Positions 1 to 12,063 of a DNA stretch of 64,000 nt are shown piece by piece (the first letter of the stretch is position 1; every line of letters starts with the position of its first letter). Made by a program: the position numbers and the translations under genes. Below the pieces are notes generated by a model. It did not search any database and was not told where the DNA came from. It worked only from the letters and a program-made list of their open reading frames with translations. The DNA is from Oncomelania hupensis (taxonomy: Eukaryota > Mollusca > Gastropoda > Littorinimorpha > Pomatiopsidae): the NCBI GenBank assembly GCA_036898135.1, contig CM072513.1, forward strand, positions 91,258,022 to 91,322,021. The letters run 5' to 3'.

Positions 1-774
1 TCCGATCCCTTCTCTTTAGGCGAAACAATTACTATACCTGTTTGTTAAACACACTTGCTGTCATCCTCCTGCGCGCTGACCCACACAATACAAGTCGTAA
101 TAAACTGATAACCAGGCATTTTCGCCAGAAATGGATTCTAAAGCTGGCCCGTCGATCTAAAATCGCAGATGGGAATCCAGTTCTAGAGAGAGATAAATTC
201 TCTTGCATTGTAAGAAACTCCATTGATATAAATTATAACTTGAAAATATCTCATGACGTGCCTTTTTCCTCTTCTGTGTACGTACGTGTTGGTGTACGTA
301 GCCGAGTTAGCCGCAGAAGTATAATTATATGTGCTTGAGTAAATGGCGTAATGGTGCGTAATTATGATTCCCGGATGATTATGCTAATGTGCATAGGACT
401 GCAGCATACGGAGACTCCTGAATTTCTTTGTGAACCAGTAGCGAGTTGCTTTGCTTACTCGCGTTGTTTCGTATGCAAGGACTTAAAAGCAACGTTAGGG
501 GAAAAATAGGATGTTCTGCGCCTGCGCGTTAAGAGATCCTAGGCTAAAATCGAAAGGATAAGTCCATGGCGGCGATGATGTACTCGCAGAAAAGTATCAT
601 TTTTTCCAACTCACTAAAGTCACGTGACAAATTGCTTGTTTTTACCTTGTGCAACGGAACTCGTTGCCTATTTTTCGCGTGTACTCGCTTCAAAGCAACT
701 CGCTACAGCTCATAGCTCTTTAACCCGAGGTTACGAATATAGGCCTAAATCAAAACCATTCACGCTTCTGTCCC

Positions 775-1011
775 ACCGCCATAGCTCAAGTGGTAGAGCG
801 TTCGCCTGGCACACCGATGACCCAGGTTCGAATCCCGCGGTGGGCGATATAAAATGTGGTCATTTTCACTGTCCATTTTAGCAGTATGATTGCTCTGGTG
901 GTTCAGTGTTGATTTAGGTCCCTACCCATATTTCCCTGGGATGGTTATCCGGCCCCGTCTGCAATATCGCCAATGGTGGTTGTAGACGTTAAACCTCAAT
1001 GTTCTCTCTCA
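775..1011 (+). mobile_element. tRNA-derived SINE
   Basis: Box A-like (TAGCTCAAGTGGTAGAGCG) and box B-like (GGTTCGAATCC) sequences are 30-odd bases apart, but acceptor and T stems do not pair well, so this is not a functional tRNA gene. It is followed by a body ending in TAGACGTTAAACC, a tail I associate with invertebrate tRNA-SINEs. Confidence 0.65.
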
Positions 1012-1399
1012 CATCACCAAGACGAAGTCCGACAGACCCTCACACAAGCCAGGGGCGGATCTTGTTCTTGTGCCACTTGTGCACGTGCACACCCCCCCTG
1101 GCGGTCAAAAAAAAAAAAAGAAAAGAAAAGGAGGGAAAAAAGGAGAAGAAAGAAGAGAAAAAAATTACTAATTCTCACTCACCACAGTTTCATGTACCTC
1201 CAAATTAGTTGTTTTTTGGGGGGGTTTCTGTTGTTGTTTTTTTGTGACCAAACTTGTACATGCATCAGGTCAGTTTTGAATAAAACTGATGTGAGTGGCT
1301 ATTTCTTGTTTTATTTGCAGTAACTTTATCTGTCTTTATATAAGCCTTTATGCAAGATGTTCTGCTATTGTAAATTTTATCACCAGAGTTTGCAGAGGT

Positions 1400-1451
<52 letters not shown>

Positions 1452-1823
1452 AGGGGGGGGGACTAAAAGAGGACTTTTAGCACAAAATAATACTATTTTC
1501 AGTCCTTAAAATAATGCCCAAAATGCACCAGATTGCATAGATTTTAATCATTATTTTCAATTTTTTTCGGGGGGGCATGCCCCCGGCCCCCCTAGTACAC
1601 TCGCCTGCGAAGCAGGCTCGCGCTTGTGGCTACGCCACTTCGCATTAGCTGTGCACACCCCCTCAACAATGGAAAGATCCGCCCCTGGTATGGCCACGTC
1701 ACCAGATCATCGATCAGGTCTTGCAAAGACCATCCTGCAAGGCACAGTGCAAGGAGGTAGAAGAAGAGGGAGACCGAAAACAAGGTGGGAGGACAACATT
1801 CGAGAATGGACTGGTTTTGACAC
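1012..1823 (+). mobile_element. 3' fragment of the RTE-like LINE, split by a hAT-like insertion
   Basis: 1012-1049 and 1688-1823 match parts of the intact LINE at 58190-58410 (for example the codons for ILQGTVQGGRRRGRP). The LINE segment between them, about 50 bases, is missing, and a hAT-like element sits at the gap. No GGATA tail remains. Confidence 0.75.
1050..1687. mobile_element. hAT-like non-autonomous element
   Basis: Inverted ends CAGGGGCGGATCTT at 1050 and AAGATCCGCCCCTG ending at 1687, followed inward by imperfectly matching GTGCAC/C-run segments. It contains a poly-purine tract, a TG array (about 1407-1450) and a G-run/C-run palindrome near 1570. Flanks show no target duplication because part of the host LINE is deleted. 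Confidence 0.6.
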
Positions 1824-2767
1824 CATAGACCAGGAATATTTAGACCGCGCAGTGACGCCATTGGTGTGATGACGCGTCAAGAGTTATGCGACTTGATTGT
1901 GGCATGTGTGAAAATGGCTGCTTCACAGAGCGAAGATCTGATGGAGAGGGGTAAAAAAAAATCGCAGGAGCAGTTACGGTGACCACTGTGCAGCTTTGAA
2001 CTGCATAAACGCACGATTAAAGGCTGCATGCAAGGGGAAGAGTTTTTTTCAAGACCAAGACCGGTCAATGAATGGTTGTCAGTGATACAAGACGGGTTGG
2101 AACTAAGGTGATGTTTCGTGTAAGAAACGGTTTGGATTAGACCAAGGAATTAATAAAGGTTGTGTGTAGGGTTAGTACTTAGTGATAATTAACTTAAACT
2201 TAGTTCAGTATCAATAAAAAAGTACGCCTACTCACTACTGTCATTGTCAGTGTCAATTAAGCCACAGTAGAACTAAAAAGGGGTGCCCTCTGGCCGTTTG
2301 CTGTCATGTGTCATCCTCTGTCTAGATCTAGATTTAAAACGATTCTGGTGCTCTGCAAAGTCTTGGTATAAACGTGATTAACGTTATGTTTGTTAAGTAA
2401 CCCAACTTGATTTGCCGCACTAATTAGCTCACTATTGTCATGTTCTCTGCAATTGTTAACTCCAAGGCTACTTTAAAAAATAATAATAATAAAAGAAAAA
2501 AAGATTGTAAGACAGTATGAGAAAAGTAAAATTTTAGCGGCTTGTTATTTGCTGTCCACCAAACTGTGTCTGTAATTCCTCAACTTCGTATCCTGTTATA
2601 ATTAAATTAGGTTGTGGCAGAATATTCTAATATAAAATAAGATGCCAACCCTTTATTTTGTCACAAGACTCACTAAATGTATTGTCAATTTGAATGAAAT
2701 ATATAGGGTTGATTGCAGGATGGTTTCATTTGTGATCACAGAAAGTTGCCTTGTTCACCTTTTTTTA

Positions 2768-2820
<53 letters not shown>

Positions 2821-3044
2821 AGACTGACTGAGAGAGAGAGAGTATAATTATTACGTACCCTAATTATTATGCTGAAATCAATCAAAGCATATTTTTGTAA
2901 ATAAATGAATTTCCGGGTGCACAACTAGATTTACGATTCGAATTAGTCAATATCTTTATTTATATTTCGATCTCCATCTCTTTCTATATCACACACACAC
3001 ACACACACATACATTATACACACTAAAACTGCCAATCAATCCGT

Positions 3045-3138
<94 letters not shown>

Positions 3139-4138
3139 TGAGATAGAGACAGGGAGTGAGGTGGGGTGGGAGGATAAGGAACTGAGGATAGAGGACAAGG
3201 AAGAGGGGAATGAGGGGCACATGACAGACAAAAGTGAAAAAGAGGCAGGGGGTGGTATGGAAAGAGAGAGATAACAGGGGGAGATGGACGAGGTAGGAAA
3301 ACAACAGGAGAGAAGATGAACACGTAAATCTAAGTTCGTGGCACATGCCTATTTTTTCAACAAAACCAACAACAAAAAGTTATAATCATAGTTCATCTTT
3401 ATATAGCAGGTTCAACCATATACATATTTAAAGAAAAAACGCGAGAGTCCATTCATTAAACATAATTATGGCAATATCAATGCAAGCCCAGTCGATAATA
3501 TTTGCTGAATGCTTCAATAAATTCTGGAGACTTACTACAGCTATTATACTGTCAGTGAAATGATCGACAGCCAAGTTAATTCAGAGATTTCAATAAAAGT
3601 AAGTTCTCTGATTAAATCATGGACAAGTATCTATGCACATGTTAAATAATGGTGATGCTAATACTTCTTGGTTATAGATAACGAAATATCGTCTTGGGTT
3701 AGCTATAAGAACACCAAAGCTGAATGACAGCGAAAATACTGACACTTTCAATATCGTTAATTATCATTTACAAAACAAGCTGGAACGACTACATCATGTA
3801 TTCCCATAATGGGACTAGACACCGGTACTACTCGGCAAGCAATTATTCTATTAATAAGAATCATCATTTACCGCATTTTTACAGACTACAAGGCAATACT
3901 TTTTTTTTTTTTTACTCGACTTCAACCCATGTGTCCTAAAATGCACTGCATCTTACTTGTGGCTTAAATCTGTCTGAGCTCAGTTACGATTCAGCATCGT
4001 ATCGAGGTTGATTTTAGATCAAATAGAATTAAAATACTGGAAGACAAGTTTGATCATGTAACCATTAGTAAAAGTATTTAGTATTAATTTATTTAAACTT
4101 CAGCTGGAAGCAGCAGTGAGAGCAAATGTTCATGTTGG
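1824..4138. other. Intergenic DNA with AG arrays, no gene seen
   Basis: AT-rich non-coding DNA downstream of GLO1. It contains AG arrays at about 2773-2845 and 3049-3120 (the latter running into a GACA array), a short CA array at 2991-3008 and a T12 run near 3900. Open frames here come from dinucleotide repeats. Nothing gene-like was recognised. Confidence 0.7.
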
Positions 4139-4416
4139 TTACATGTTTGCCATGCTAATGGGATTCAGAATTTCAATCCAGTATCCATCTGGGTCCTTGA
4201 TGAATGCGATTCCTTTCATTTTACCTGGACAAAAAACATGGTATAAAATAAAATAGTTGTAAATTACATGACAAGAACATTAAAACTTATCCTAAAATTA
4301 AACAGCTCAAAACCATGTTTGCTCACCTCCCTTGACATGAGGAATACAATTTTTACTGTTACTGAGACAAAAGATGGGGGAAAGATAAAAAAAGTGTGCA
4401 AAAGTGAGGAGAGAGA

Positions 4417-4484
<68 letters not shown>

Positions 4485-4798
4485 ATATTTACAAGGATGG
4501 AGATTTTTAAACTATAAGCCTGATCTGTCCTTGCGTCATTGACTCTCACATTCATACTAATAATTATACAGTATAATTATTAGTATGAATGTGAGAGTAA
4601 TACATTATTTTGAAAACAATTCTTTTTTTAACAGACATTCAAGCATTCATCCACAACTTAGAAAAATAGAAAGAGAATGAGAAAAAATGTGAAAAATTGA
4701 GTGAGAGAGAGGGACAGAGACACAGAGAGAGAGAGAGAAAGAGGGAGAGGGAGAGAGAGAGAGAGAGAGATGGGGAGAGAGAGATAGAGAGAGAGAGA

Positions 4799-4860
<62 letters not shown>

Positions 4861-7509
4861 GTTGCAGCCTGTGAGAAAGTCCCATCTTTTTACCGCCATC
4901 AGGCTTTTTGACAAAGTCCACCCCAAGTGACTCAAAACGTTCGCAAGACTTGTACACATCAGGAACCACAACTCCTATGTGACCTGCAAGCAAAAGACTT
5001 CATTAATAAACTGAGAGTGGCCCCTCTGGCACAGTTTGTCGGTTACCTATGCTGAAGGTCATGGGTTCGAGTCCAGCAAGGGACGAACTTACATAAGTAC
5101 GAGACTTTTAAGATTACCAAGGGTTATCTCCAGGTATTTATCCTTAATCGTTCTTATAAAGCGCTTTTCCAGTTCAAGAGCTGCTCAAGGTGCTGGACGA
5201 TGCAGGATCTAACTCAAGCCATTTGAGACGCAGACTTGCAGCCTTTGAGGACATAGGTGGGTACTCTGGTTTCCTCTTTCCATTTAATAATGGCATTGGA
5301 TGCAGTCAATCCACAATTTCAAATACATTTTGATTTCTGTCTTCTAACAGTGACCTCAGTGCCTTATTATTTAGTTTTATTTCATCACTTTTATACAGCG
5401 CTTTTCCAGCTCAAGAGCCGCTCAAGGCGATACCGTATCTAACTCAAGCCACCTGAGGCGCCCACTTGCAGCATTTGGGAGCAAAGTCTGACACCCGCCT
5501 AGAATATAAGCATCAGGATCTTTAAAAGTCCATGTGATGGAATGTGTATGCGTGTGTGCACAGACTAGACCTTGGTTTAAACTCTCATCCAAAGGAGTGC
5601 CTTTACACTACATGTTTGAGTGATACTAATATGTGCATTTGTGGTTTATTTCAGTGTGTGAAAGATGTGAGCATGAATGTTGGTACACACAGCCACACTT
5701 TCCCTTCAGTCGTCTAATCCCAACTTGCCTTTTACACCACATGATGGAGTCACGAGTGTGTACTTGCTGTGAACTCGAGTGTGTCAAACAGGTCAATGTG
5801 TATGTTGGGACAGATGGATGCACTTCGAGTACGATTGGTGATTTTGGTTAAAAAGCACCTACATAGCATCCATCATTATTATTATTTTGCCTTGCTTTTT
5901 ATACAATAATATACATGTGTGGGTACTTGTATAAATTATATAAAACACAAATAGCTATTCAGATGATTTATGATTATGTCCTTTTATTCGTGTGGTCACA
6001 ATTAAAAAAAAAAAAAGAGGTAAAGGTAAAGGTAGTCCCATAGCCTTGTGGCCGTAGGGGAGCGTGATGTTGGAGATCACACTTATCTTGGGCCAGCGTA
6101 ATGAGGGTGATGCCCATCTCTCTCCCTCGCTGCTTTACCTTCCCCACCCTTAAGAGAGTAGGTACTCAGCCACAATTGAGTCAAACTGGAGGCGTTGTTA
6201 TTTGTCGCTTCACGTGTTGCGGTCACCCATCCAAGTGCTAACAGCACTGGACGGTGCTTAACTTGCGACACAGTAGCAAGTGCTCCAACCACTGCGCTAT
6301 CCGACACCCCGATGGTCACAATGCTCGGTTTAATGTCTACATCTTTGGCATACAAGCCAACCTGTTAACTTGACCCATGTACGCAGCTTGTAATATTAAT
6401 CACATGTAAAGATCCTCACTCCCATGTCCTAGATGGGTGAATACTAGTTAGGTACATCCACCTAGCAAGCATGAAGATTGTTCTCCTCCAAACATTGTTC
6501 TCAATGGTTTGGGGAAACAGACAATGCACCTAAAAGCAGCAAGTGAGCGCCTCAGGCCACGCAAGAAGTTAGATCCTGTAATGGCCACTCTTAATGAGCA
6601 GCTCTGGAGTTGGAAAAGCGCTGCATAAGGATTAAATAACAAGTTTCCATCGACATACACATCCTTTGTGGGCTTCCGCTGTGGCAGAAGTATCGCTACA
6701 ATGTATTTCTCATGTAGTTTTCACCTAAAGAAACAAAACACCCTATACCTACCCCAGCCTGTTATCTCAAAGGCCTACACACAATACACACGCCAACAAA
6801 AAATTCATATTTATGCAAAATGTAATGCGACAGCTCCTGCTTTAGTGGCTTGACAAATGAACACACCGTAGCCTGTAACTATTTCAGGCAGCAGATGTGG
6901 ATGAACCTTATTATTATGTACATGCATTGTGCTGTTTATGGAGAGCCTGACTTCAGCATCATATATAGTGTGCATGCTAGGTCTTTGACTGTAGCCAGCA
7001 CCCATGATTCACATATAACTGCTATAATATGCTATAACGCACAGCAATCGATTAGTCCTCATGCCCAAATGCCAAAACAAAATCCACAGGAATATATTTC
7101 AAAAGATCATAACACAACCTTACCAAATCCTCTGGGATCAGAGTTACCATTGTGGTAAACGTCACCTTCTTGTGTCTCGGTTCCCCAGTTGCTGGGTGAG
7201 AGAAAAAAAAATCATTAAAATAAAAATTGCAATAATAAACACTACATTTGAAGATTCAGCGGTTATATTTTCACCTATCTACGTTATTTTATAGTACTGT
7301 CAACTTGTTATCATTCCAAAAACTAGCTAGTATTACTAAGGTTGAGTTATTTTTTATTCTATTTTAAATTACAAAAATATATGTATTCCGTTTTCCGTAT
7401 CAGCAATCTTTTTAGATCACCGCGCTATAAGTTCAATTGAAGATAACGCGCGTGGTAGCATCCTGTATTGCTATTATAATTATAATAATAATAATTATTA
7501 TTATTATTA

Positions 7510-7552
<43 letters not shown>

Positions 7553-10169
7553 CATTCTTCTTCTTATTATTATTATTATTGTTTTTATTATTATAATTAT
7601 AATTATTATTATTATTATTATTATTAATATTATTAATATTATTATAATATTATTCTTAATAGTTTTGATTGGCATGGTTGAAAACAAGTTTTCTAATTTG
7701 AACTCTAACTTGGACGAATAAATTTCCCATTTCTTACACAGGAATATAGATTCACTTTTATTTACTAATTAAAACAATGTGAGATGAACCAAGTGATGAG
7801 AGTGAGTTTTAACCAAACAGAGCTGGAGCTGCAGGAAAATCACTAAAACTTCAGGTTATTTGAAAATGTTACAGATTAAAAATAATTATAACGTCAATGC
7901 AAGTTTTCTAGTGTAGAGAAACATCATTGTTGTTTCCACATGACTTATATTTATTTAGTTAGTTTTGCAAGAGTCGAGAACATCTGAAGATCTTTAGAAT
8001 TCTTTATTTGTGTATATGCATTTCACGCTGCAATAAACAATGTACCGTAATCTGAAAGATTTCAATGTGAAAATTCTTCAGACGTAATTTGTCTATGTAG
8101 AAAAAAAAATCTCTGTAGATAATACTTTCTTTGAGTGTCCATTCATCATTCAGTTTCAAATTAAAAGGACTTTGGACAACCAAAAGAAGATATTTAGTAT
8201 GATCCAAACATTGTTGAAACTGTTATTGCCATTTTAAAATTGCCAAATGACTGAATTAATTAATAACAATTTATTAAGCATACAAATATCTCCACATGAT
8301 AAGCAAGATCACAGCAGTTGCAAAACAACAACAAAAACAAACAAAGCAAAATAAAGTTACAATAAATTAAATAAAATTATAACAGTGTAAGAGTTTGGTA
8401 ATTTTGTTTTAAATGTTAATTTTGTCAAATATGACCAATGTGCAAACAGACATGAAATTAAATAACTAAACTGAACTGTCAAATTTAATTTTAAATGGAT
8501 TTGGGCCCAAAATAAGAGCCAACTGGCTACTTACTGTGTCAGTTCAATGGTGGCTGGCGTGGAGAAACAGAACTTCATGGCTTCCTTCTCATCCGTGGGT
8601 ACCTTGGTTGGGTCCACATAGGCCAGGAAATACAGTGAGAACTCCATGGCCGGAAAATCCAGCTTTTTCAGTAACCTGAACAAGGCCAAAATCAATCAAT
8701 AGGGTATAGGTATCTTCCATTGCGGACAGAGAGAACTCCATGGCCGGGAAATCCAGCTTTTTCAGTAACCTGAACAAGGCAAAAATAAATCACTAATACC
8801 TCATACTAATAGTTTCAGTCTACATTACTTGATCATCACTGCTCCCATGACCGATACTGTTCAGTATGGTACATATATATCTCATATTGCAGACAGTTGT
8901 GTTGACCTCATAGTTTCAGTCTACTGTCTACATTATTCGATCGTAACTTGCCCACATGACTGGTACTTTAGTTATCTGGTCAATAATCAGACATTTTTCT
9001 ACATACGAGTTTAAGTTACAGGCAGTTTTAGTTTTCAGTAAAAAAACAACAAAAACAAAACAACCACATTGGTCTGAATCAGTGATTGAACAAAGGGCAG
9101 AGGTCGGCAATTGCAAATATGGTGATTTTTCTTCATTTATGGGATGAAATCAGTCCTAAACTACTAAGCACAAGTTTCAGATGACACGAGTATACAAAAC
9201 TGATAGCTAAAATATATTGCAAGTTATGTGAAAAACTACCCCATAAACTGATAAATGGCATAGCAGGCCAATTGCAAAGATGCTGGTAGAAAAAGTTTCG
9301 GCATCAACCTATCATGACGCCTGGAAAGTGTGGTCGTCACTTTAGCAATCTGGAATGGAGCTGAAGAACCCTACCCTAAATCAAAAAATTCTTCCTGTGC
9401 TTTAGACTAGATAGATACATACAATTCAAAGCAATTTACAGTGCTGCGACAGTGGTAGAAAAATAATGAACGCACTAACGTCATGCCCATCACGCGAGTG
9501 TAGAAATCCAAGGACTTTTTGGGATCTTTGATCCTCATCATTGTTTGCTGCATGAAGAACCCCTGCAAGAAAAATCATGATTTTCACAGGGTAGCCTAAT
9601 TATGCATGCTTTGCATCTGAACATATATACTGTATATAGCTACTCGACATTCTACCATCAAAACAGTGGTGCTAACAAGTTTTCATTAGCTGTATGAAAG
9701 CGGGACTTGTACCCAACTGATCTGCGTTTTATGATGAAGTGTCCTAATGCCTGGTCACCGTTTTTAATTTTTATTTAATTAATTATAGGCTACTTAAAAT
9801 GGTTGTTACTGTCTGTTAGGCCTAAGGCTAAATGAAAGGTAAAACTAAAAGCGGAGCTAGAATCTCAGTTTGGGCTGGGTTTGGTACTGGATTCGTTGTT
9901 CTGGGACCTCAAGGCTCGCTCACAAGCTAGTATAGTATACAACAGGCTTACTGAGATTATTACTATGCAAGACACAAGTGATGAAGTGGAATGCGCTGAT
10001 TCATACATGAACTGATGAAGGCTTAGGGTTGCAAAGTCTCGTAGTATGTAAACACAGTTTCAGAATAATGTTGCGCTGGTATGCTAATAAAATCTGCGGT
10101 AACACAAACCTGAGTTTCTGGATCTGGCAGGGAGCAAGCTTTCTGTGCCTCTTCGGTGCTTAAAGCCAT
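4139..10169 (-). CDS. GLO1: Lactoylglutathione lyase (glyoxalase I), six exons, complete
   Basis: Converts the hemithioacetal of methylglyoxal and glutathione to S-lactoylglutathione; cytosolic, metal-dependent. Coding exons, in order of transcription: 10169-10110, 9562-9480, 8675-8535, 7191-7124, 4983-4894, 4224-4139 (stop TAA at 4141-4139). All introns are GT-AG and phases agree, giving 175 residues against about 184 in human. Family blocks are clear: [20 protein letters not shown] (exon 2), FSLYFLAY and IELTH (exon 3), NWGTE and [10 protein letters not shown] (exon 4), [16 protein letters not shown] and VKKPDGGK (exons 5/6), [17 protein letters not shown] (exon 6). The four metal ligands of the human enzyme map to Gln26 in QQT, Glu in IELTH, His in GFGHIG and Glu in WIEIL; all are present. 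The start chosen is the ATG at 10169 because the protein then matches the family length. An in-frame upstream ATG at 10277 would add 36 residues. Nothing suggests a broken gene. Confidence 0.95.
4411..4858. repeat. Two long AG microsatellites in the last GLO1 intron
   Basis: Near-pure AG arrays at about 4411-4480 and 4703-4858, interrupted by the palindrome at 4542-4598. They leave a polypyrimidine-rich strand in the GLO1 transcript between exons 5 and 6. Confidence 0.9.
4542..4598. repeat. 57-base perfect palindrome
   Basis: Arms of 28 bases (4542-4569 and 4571-4598) are exact reverse complements around a single A at 4570. The centre is AATTATACAGTATAATT. It lies in GLO1 intron 5 and can form a cruciform or an RNA hairpin with almost no loop. 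Confidence 0.95.
5030..5880. mobile_element. Overlapping SINE remnants
   Basis: A box B-like GGGTTCGAGTCC at about 5070 begins a tRNA-SINE fragment. Two minus-oriented copies of the L2-like SINE tail (GCGCTTTTCCAG) sit at about 5150-5240 and 5375-5500. From about 5270 to 5880 there is a repeat also found at 16600-16809 plus 17704-17850, ending in an ATT-rich tail. Confidence 0.55.
6018..6312 (-). mobile_element. SINE with fused tRNA-like and 5S rRNA-like head
   Basis: Read on the minus strand, a tRNA-like box A (GATAGCGCAGTGGTTGGAGC, near 6301) is followed by a clear 5S rRNA segment (about 6270-6211): AAGTTAAGCACCGTC and then TTAGCACTTGGATGGGTGAC. These correspond to the 5S internal promoter region, boxes A and C. 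The element ends in short GGTAAA-type repeats and a poly-A/T run at 6005-6036. Confidence 0.75.
6395..6640 (+). mobile_element. 5'-truncated SINE body with L2-like tail
   Basis: Matches the body and tail of the full SINE at 36449-36897: AAAGATCCT, TCCTAGATGGGTGA, a region of CAGACAATGCACC and the tail TTGGAAAAGCGCTG with an AT-rich end. The tRNA head is missing. Confidence 0.6.
7466..7665. repeat. ATT trinucleotide array
   Basis: About 200 bases of (ATT)n with interruptions, in GLO1 intron 3. Poly-Ile open frames on both strands come from this array. Confidence 0.95.
8637..8789 (-). repeat. Partial duplication of GLO1 exon 3 and its splice acceptor
   Basis: About 59 bases covering the 3' splice acceptor and the first 13 codons of GLO1 exon 3 (8637-8695) recur 94 bases away at 8731-8789 with a few substitutions. 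In transcription order the extra copy comes first. It keeps an AG acceptor after a short pyrimidine stretch and codes for the same first residues ([13 protein letters not shown]), then runs into unrelated sequence without an evident donor. It is a decoy acceptor or the start of a pseudo-exon. Confidence 0.85.
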
Positions 10170-10277
10170 GTTGTGTAGCTGTCTGCTGGAGAAGTAAATC
10201 TCCGTCGTCCTCTCTGCTCTGCGAGCGAGTTTAGCAAGGGAGATAAACTGACGAACACAAACGCGGCACAGGGACAT
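10170..10277 (-). other. In-frame N-terminal extension upstream of the GLO1 start
   Basis: The GLO1 frame stays open upstream of the Met at 10169 to another ATG at 10277. The added 36 residues are rich in Arg, Ser and Leu with only two acidic residues (starts MSLCRVCVRQFISLAKLARR), the composition of a mitochondrial presequence. Whether this ATG lies in the mRNA cannot be seen from the sequence. It may simply be 5' UTR. Confidence 0.4.
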
Positions 10278-11590
10278 TTGGGCGATCGCCGCAGATCAGC
10301 CAGAAAGCAATGAAGATATTGAGGCCTACTGGATAGGCCTATTTCTTTACCTTTCAAGGCTATTCAAGGGGAGAAAAAAAAATCAAATGACCAAGGTAGT
10401 CAACTCGCATTTAATTCGAGTGTTAGAGAACAGAAGTTACCTCCCATATAAAGGCCGCTTTTGTTGGTTGTAGCTCGTCTATGCTAGATTTAATTCATAT
10501 ATAAATAACAGGAAAACTGGTAATATCTGTCATAAATATCCAAGATTCAAGACGGTGATACGAAACAAAAGAGACGAGGAAAAGCATTCATCATAACAAA
10601 ACACAAAATTTCTTGCATTAAGATCTGTATTTGTTTCAAGATTCAAACTGTACATATAATTATATACATTCCATTACAATTCCATATAGTTTTTTTTAAA
10701 TTTTATTTCCTTCTTCTGGATTCTTTCTTGCCATTTCTGTCCATGTTGCATCTATTTGCCAGGTTCTGGGTGTTAGCAGCATTTTACTTCAGATTCAGTC
10801 TCAAGTTCCATTTCAAACAAATCTGTCTCCTTGTCACATAATAACAGTTTTATATATAATATGAACCAATCATTAAAAAAAACACGTAAACAGCCAGCGC
10901 CTTGAACAGCTCTTGAACAGGAAAAGCGCTATAAATAAGAACGATAAAATCAAATAAATAAATAAACAGATGTAATATTCTGAACAACATAGCACACAAA
11001 TATGGTACATTACAAATTTAAAATCAAATGGTGAAATTCCAACTCCAATAGACAACTCTACTGCAAACATAAAGAGACTGAAATGAACAGACCTTTTTGT
11101 CACTACAGCGCTACTACTAAGCTTACAGAGGCAGCCGACCCCGACAGCAACGCTGACCCCAATCCAAGAGTCGGAGTCTGCTAAAGGCATAAGCCTACAC
11201 ACAGCCTATGCTAGATAGATCTCCGACACTCAGCCAGTGTTAAGGTTGCCTGTTTAGTGGAAATGGCCCTTTCCCGCAAGTTGTTATTATTACCATTATT
11301 CAGTGTTCCTATGCAGCGCTTTACACACTCAACAGCTGCTCAAGATGCTGGCCAAAATAGGATCGAACACCAGCCGTCTGGGGCCTACGTTCACGGATTG
11401 ATGCTATCCCCATTTGTGCCTTTTCATCGAGTTACCCGTCCCTTCAATCTGTCCTCTAGCCTAATCACAATGTTTGCTTTATTTTAATTTTACTGATCAA
11501 TTCATTTCCAATATTGTCGCTTCATTATTTATCCCCCCCCAAAAGAACAAAAGAAACTAACTACAATGACTATGACTACTACTACGACTA
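10278..11590. other. GLO1 5' flank with SINE tails
   Basis: Presumed promoter side of GLO1. SINE tail fragments lie at about 10880-10950 (+) and 11280-11385 (-), each with the AAGCGCTAT or AGCGCTTTAC core. A CCCATATAAAGG sequence near 10442 is TATA-like on the plus strand only; I do not assign a promoter. No further coding exon is recognised. Confidence 0.5.
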
Positions 11591-11596
11591 CAACTA

Positions 11597-12041
11597 AACT
11601 ATCCTATCCTATCCTGTCCGTAACCCGGAGGTCGTAGGTGCACCACAGATGATCGTTGAACCAGCATACTCCATCTTTCTCTGTCCTCAGCAGCCCTGAC
11701 GGCCTCGCTCAGTGTCAAACCAGTCCATTCTCGAATGTTGTCCTCCCACCTCTTTTTCGGTCTCCCTCTTCTTCTACCTCCTTGCACTGTGCCTTGCAGA
11801 ATGGTCTTTGCAAGGCCTGATGATCTGGTGACGTGGCCATACCATCGGAGTTTCCGTTTCTTCACCACTGTGAGCAGGTCATCGTGTTGTCCAATGGCTT
11901 GTGTGATGGTCTGTCGGACTTTGTCGTTGGTGATGTGTTGGGTATAGGAAATGCCCAGAAGTCTTCTGTAGCACCTCATCTCCATGCTTTGTATTCTTCG
12001 TTGGAGATCTGCTGTGAGGGTCCATGCTTCGCAAGCATATA
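11597..12041 (-). mobile_element. 3' end of the RTE-like LINE (5'-truncated copy)
   Basis: A 445-base copy of the C-terminal coding region and tail of the intact LINE at 55175-58520. The reading frame is almost uninterrupted (YACEAWTLTADLQRRIQSME onward). On the plus strand it starts with the TATCC tail, so orientation is minus. It begins at the codons for YACEAWTL, a typical 5' truncation. Confidence 0.9.
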
Positions 12042-12063
12042 AGAAGTTAGTTGTTTCCATCAA

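Noticed and set aside
778..846. Possible tRNA gene
   Set aside because: Box A and B are present but acceptor and T stems do not pair properly and a SINE body follows.
4639..4993. Ser/Leu-repeat ORFs
   Set aside because: They run from GLO1 exon 5 into AG arrays of the intron; only 4983-4894 is coding.
11599..12063. 154-codon host protein
   Set aside because: It is a 5'-truncated copy of the RTE-like LINE C-terminus with its TATCC tail.
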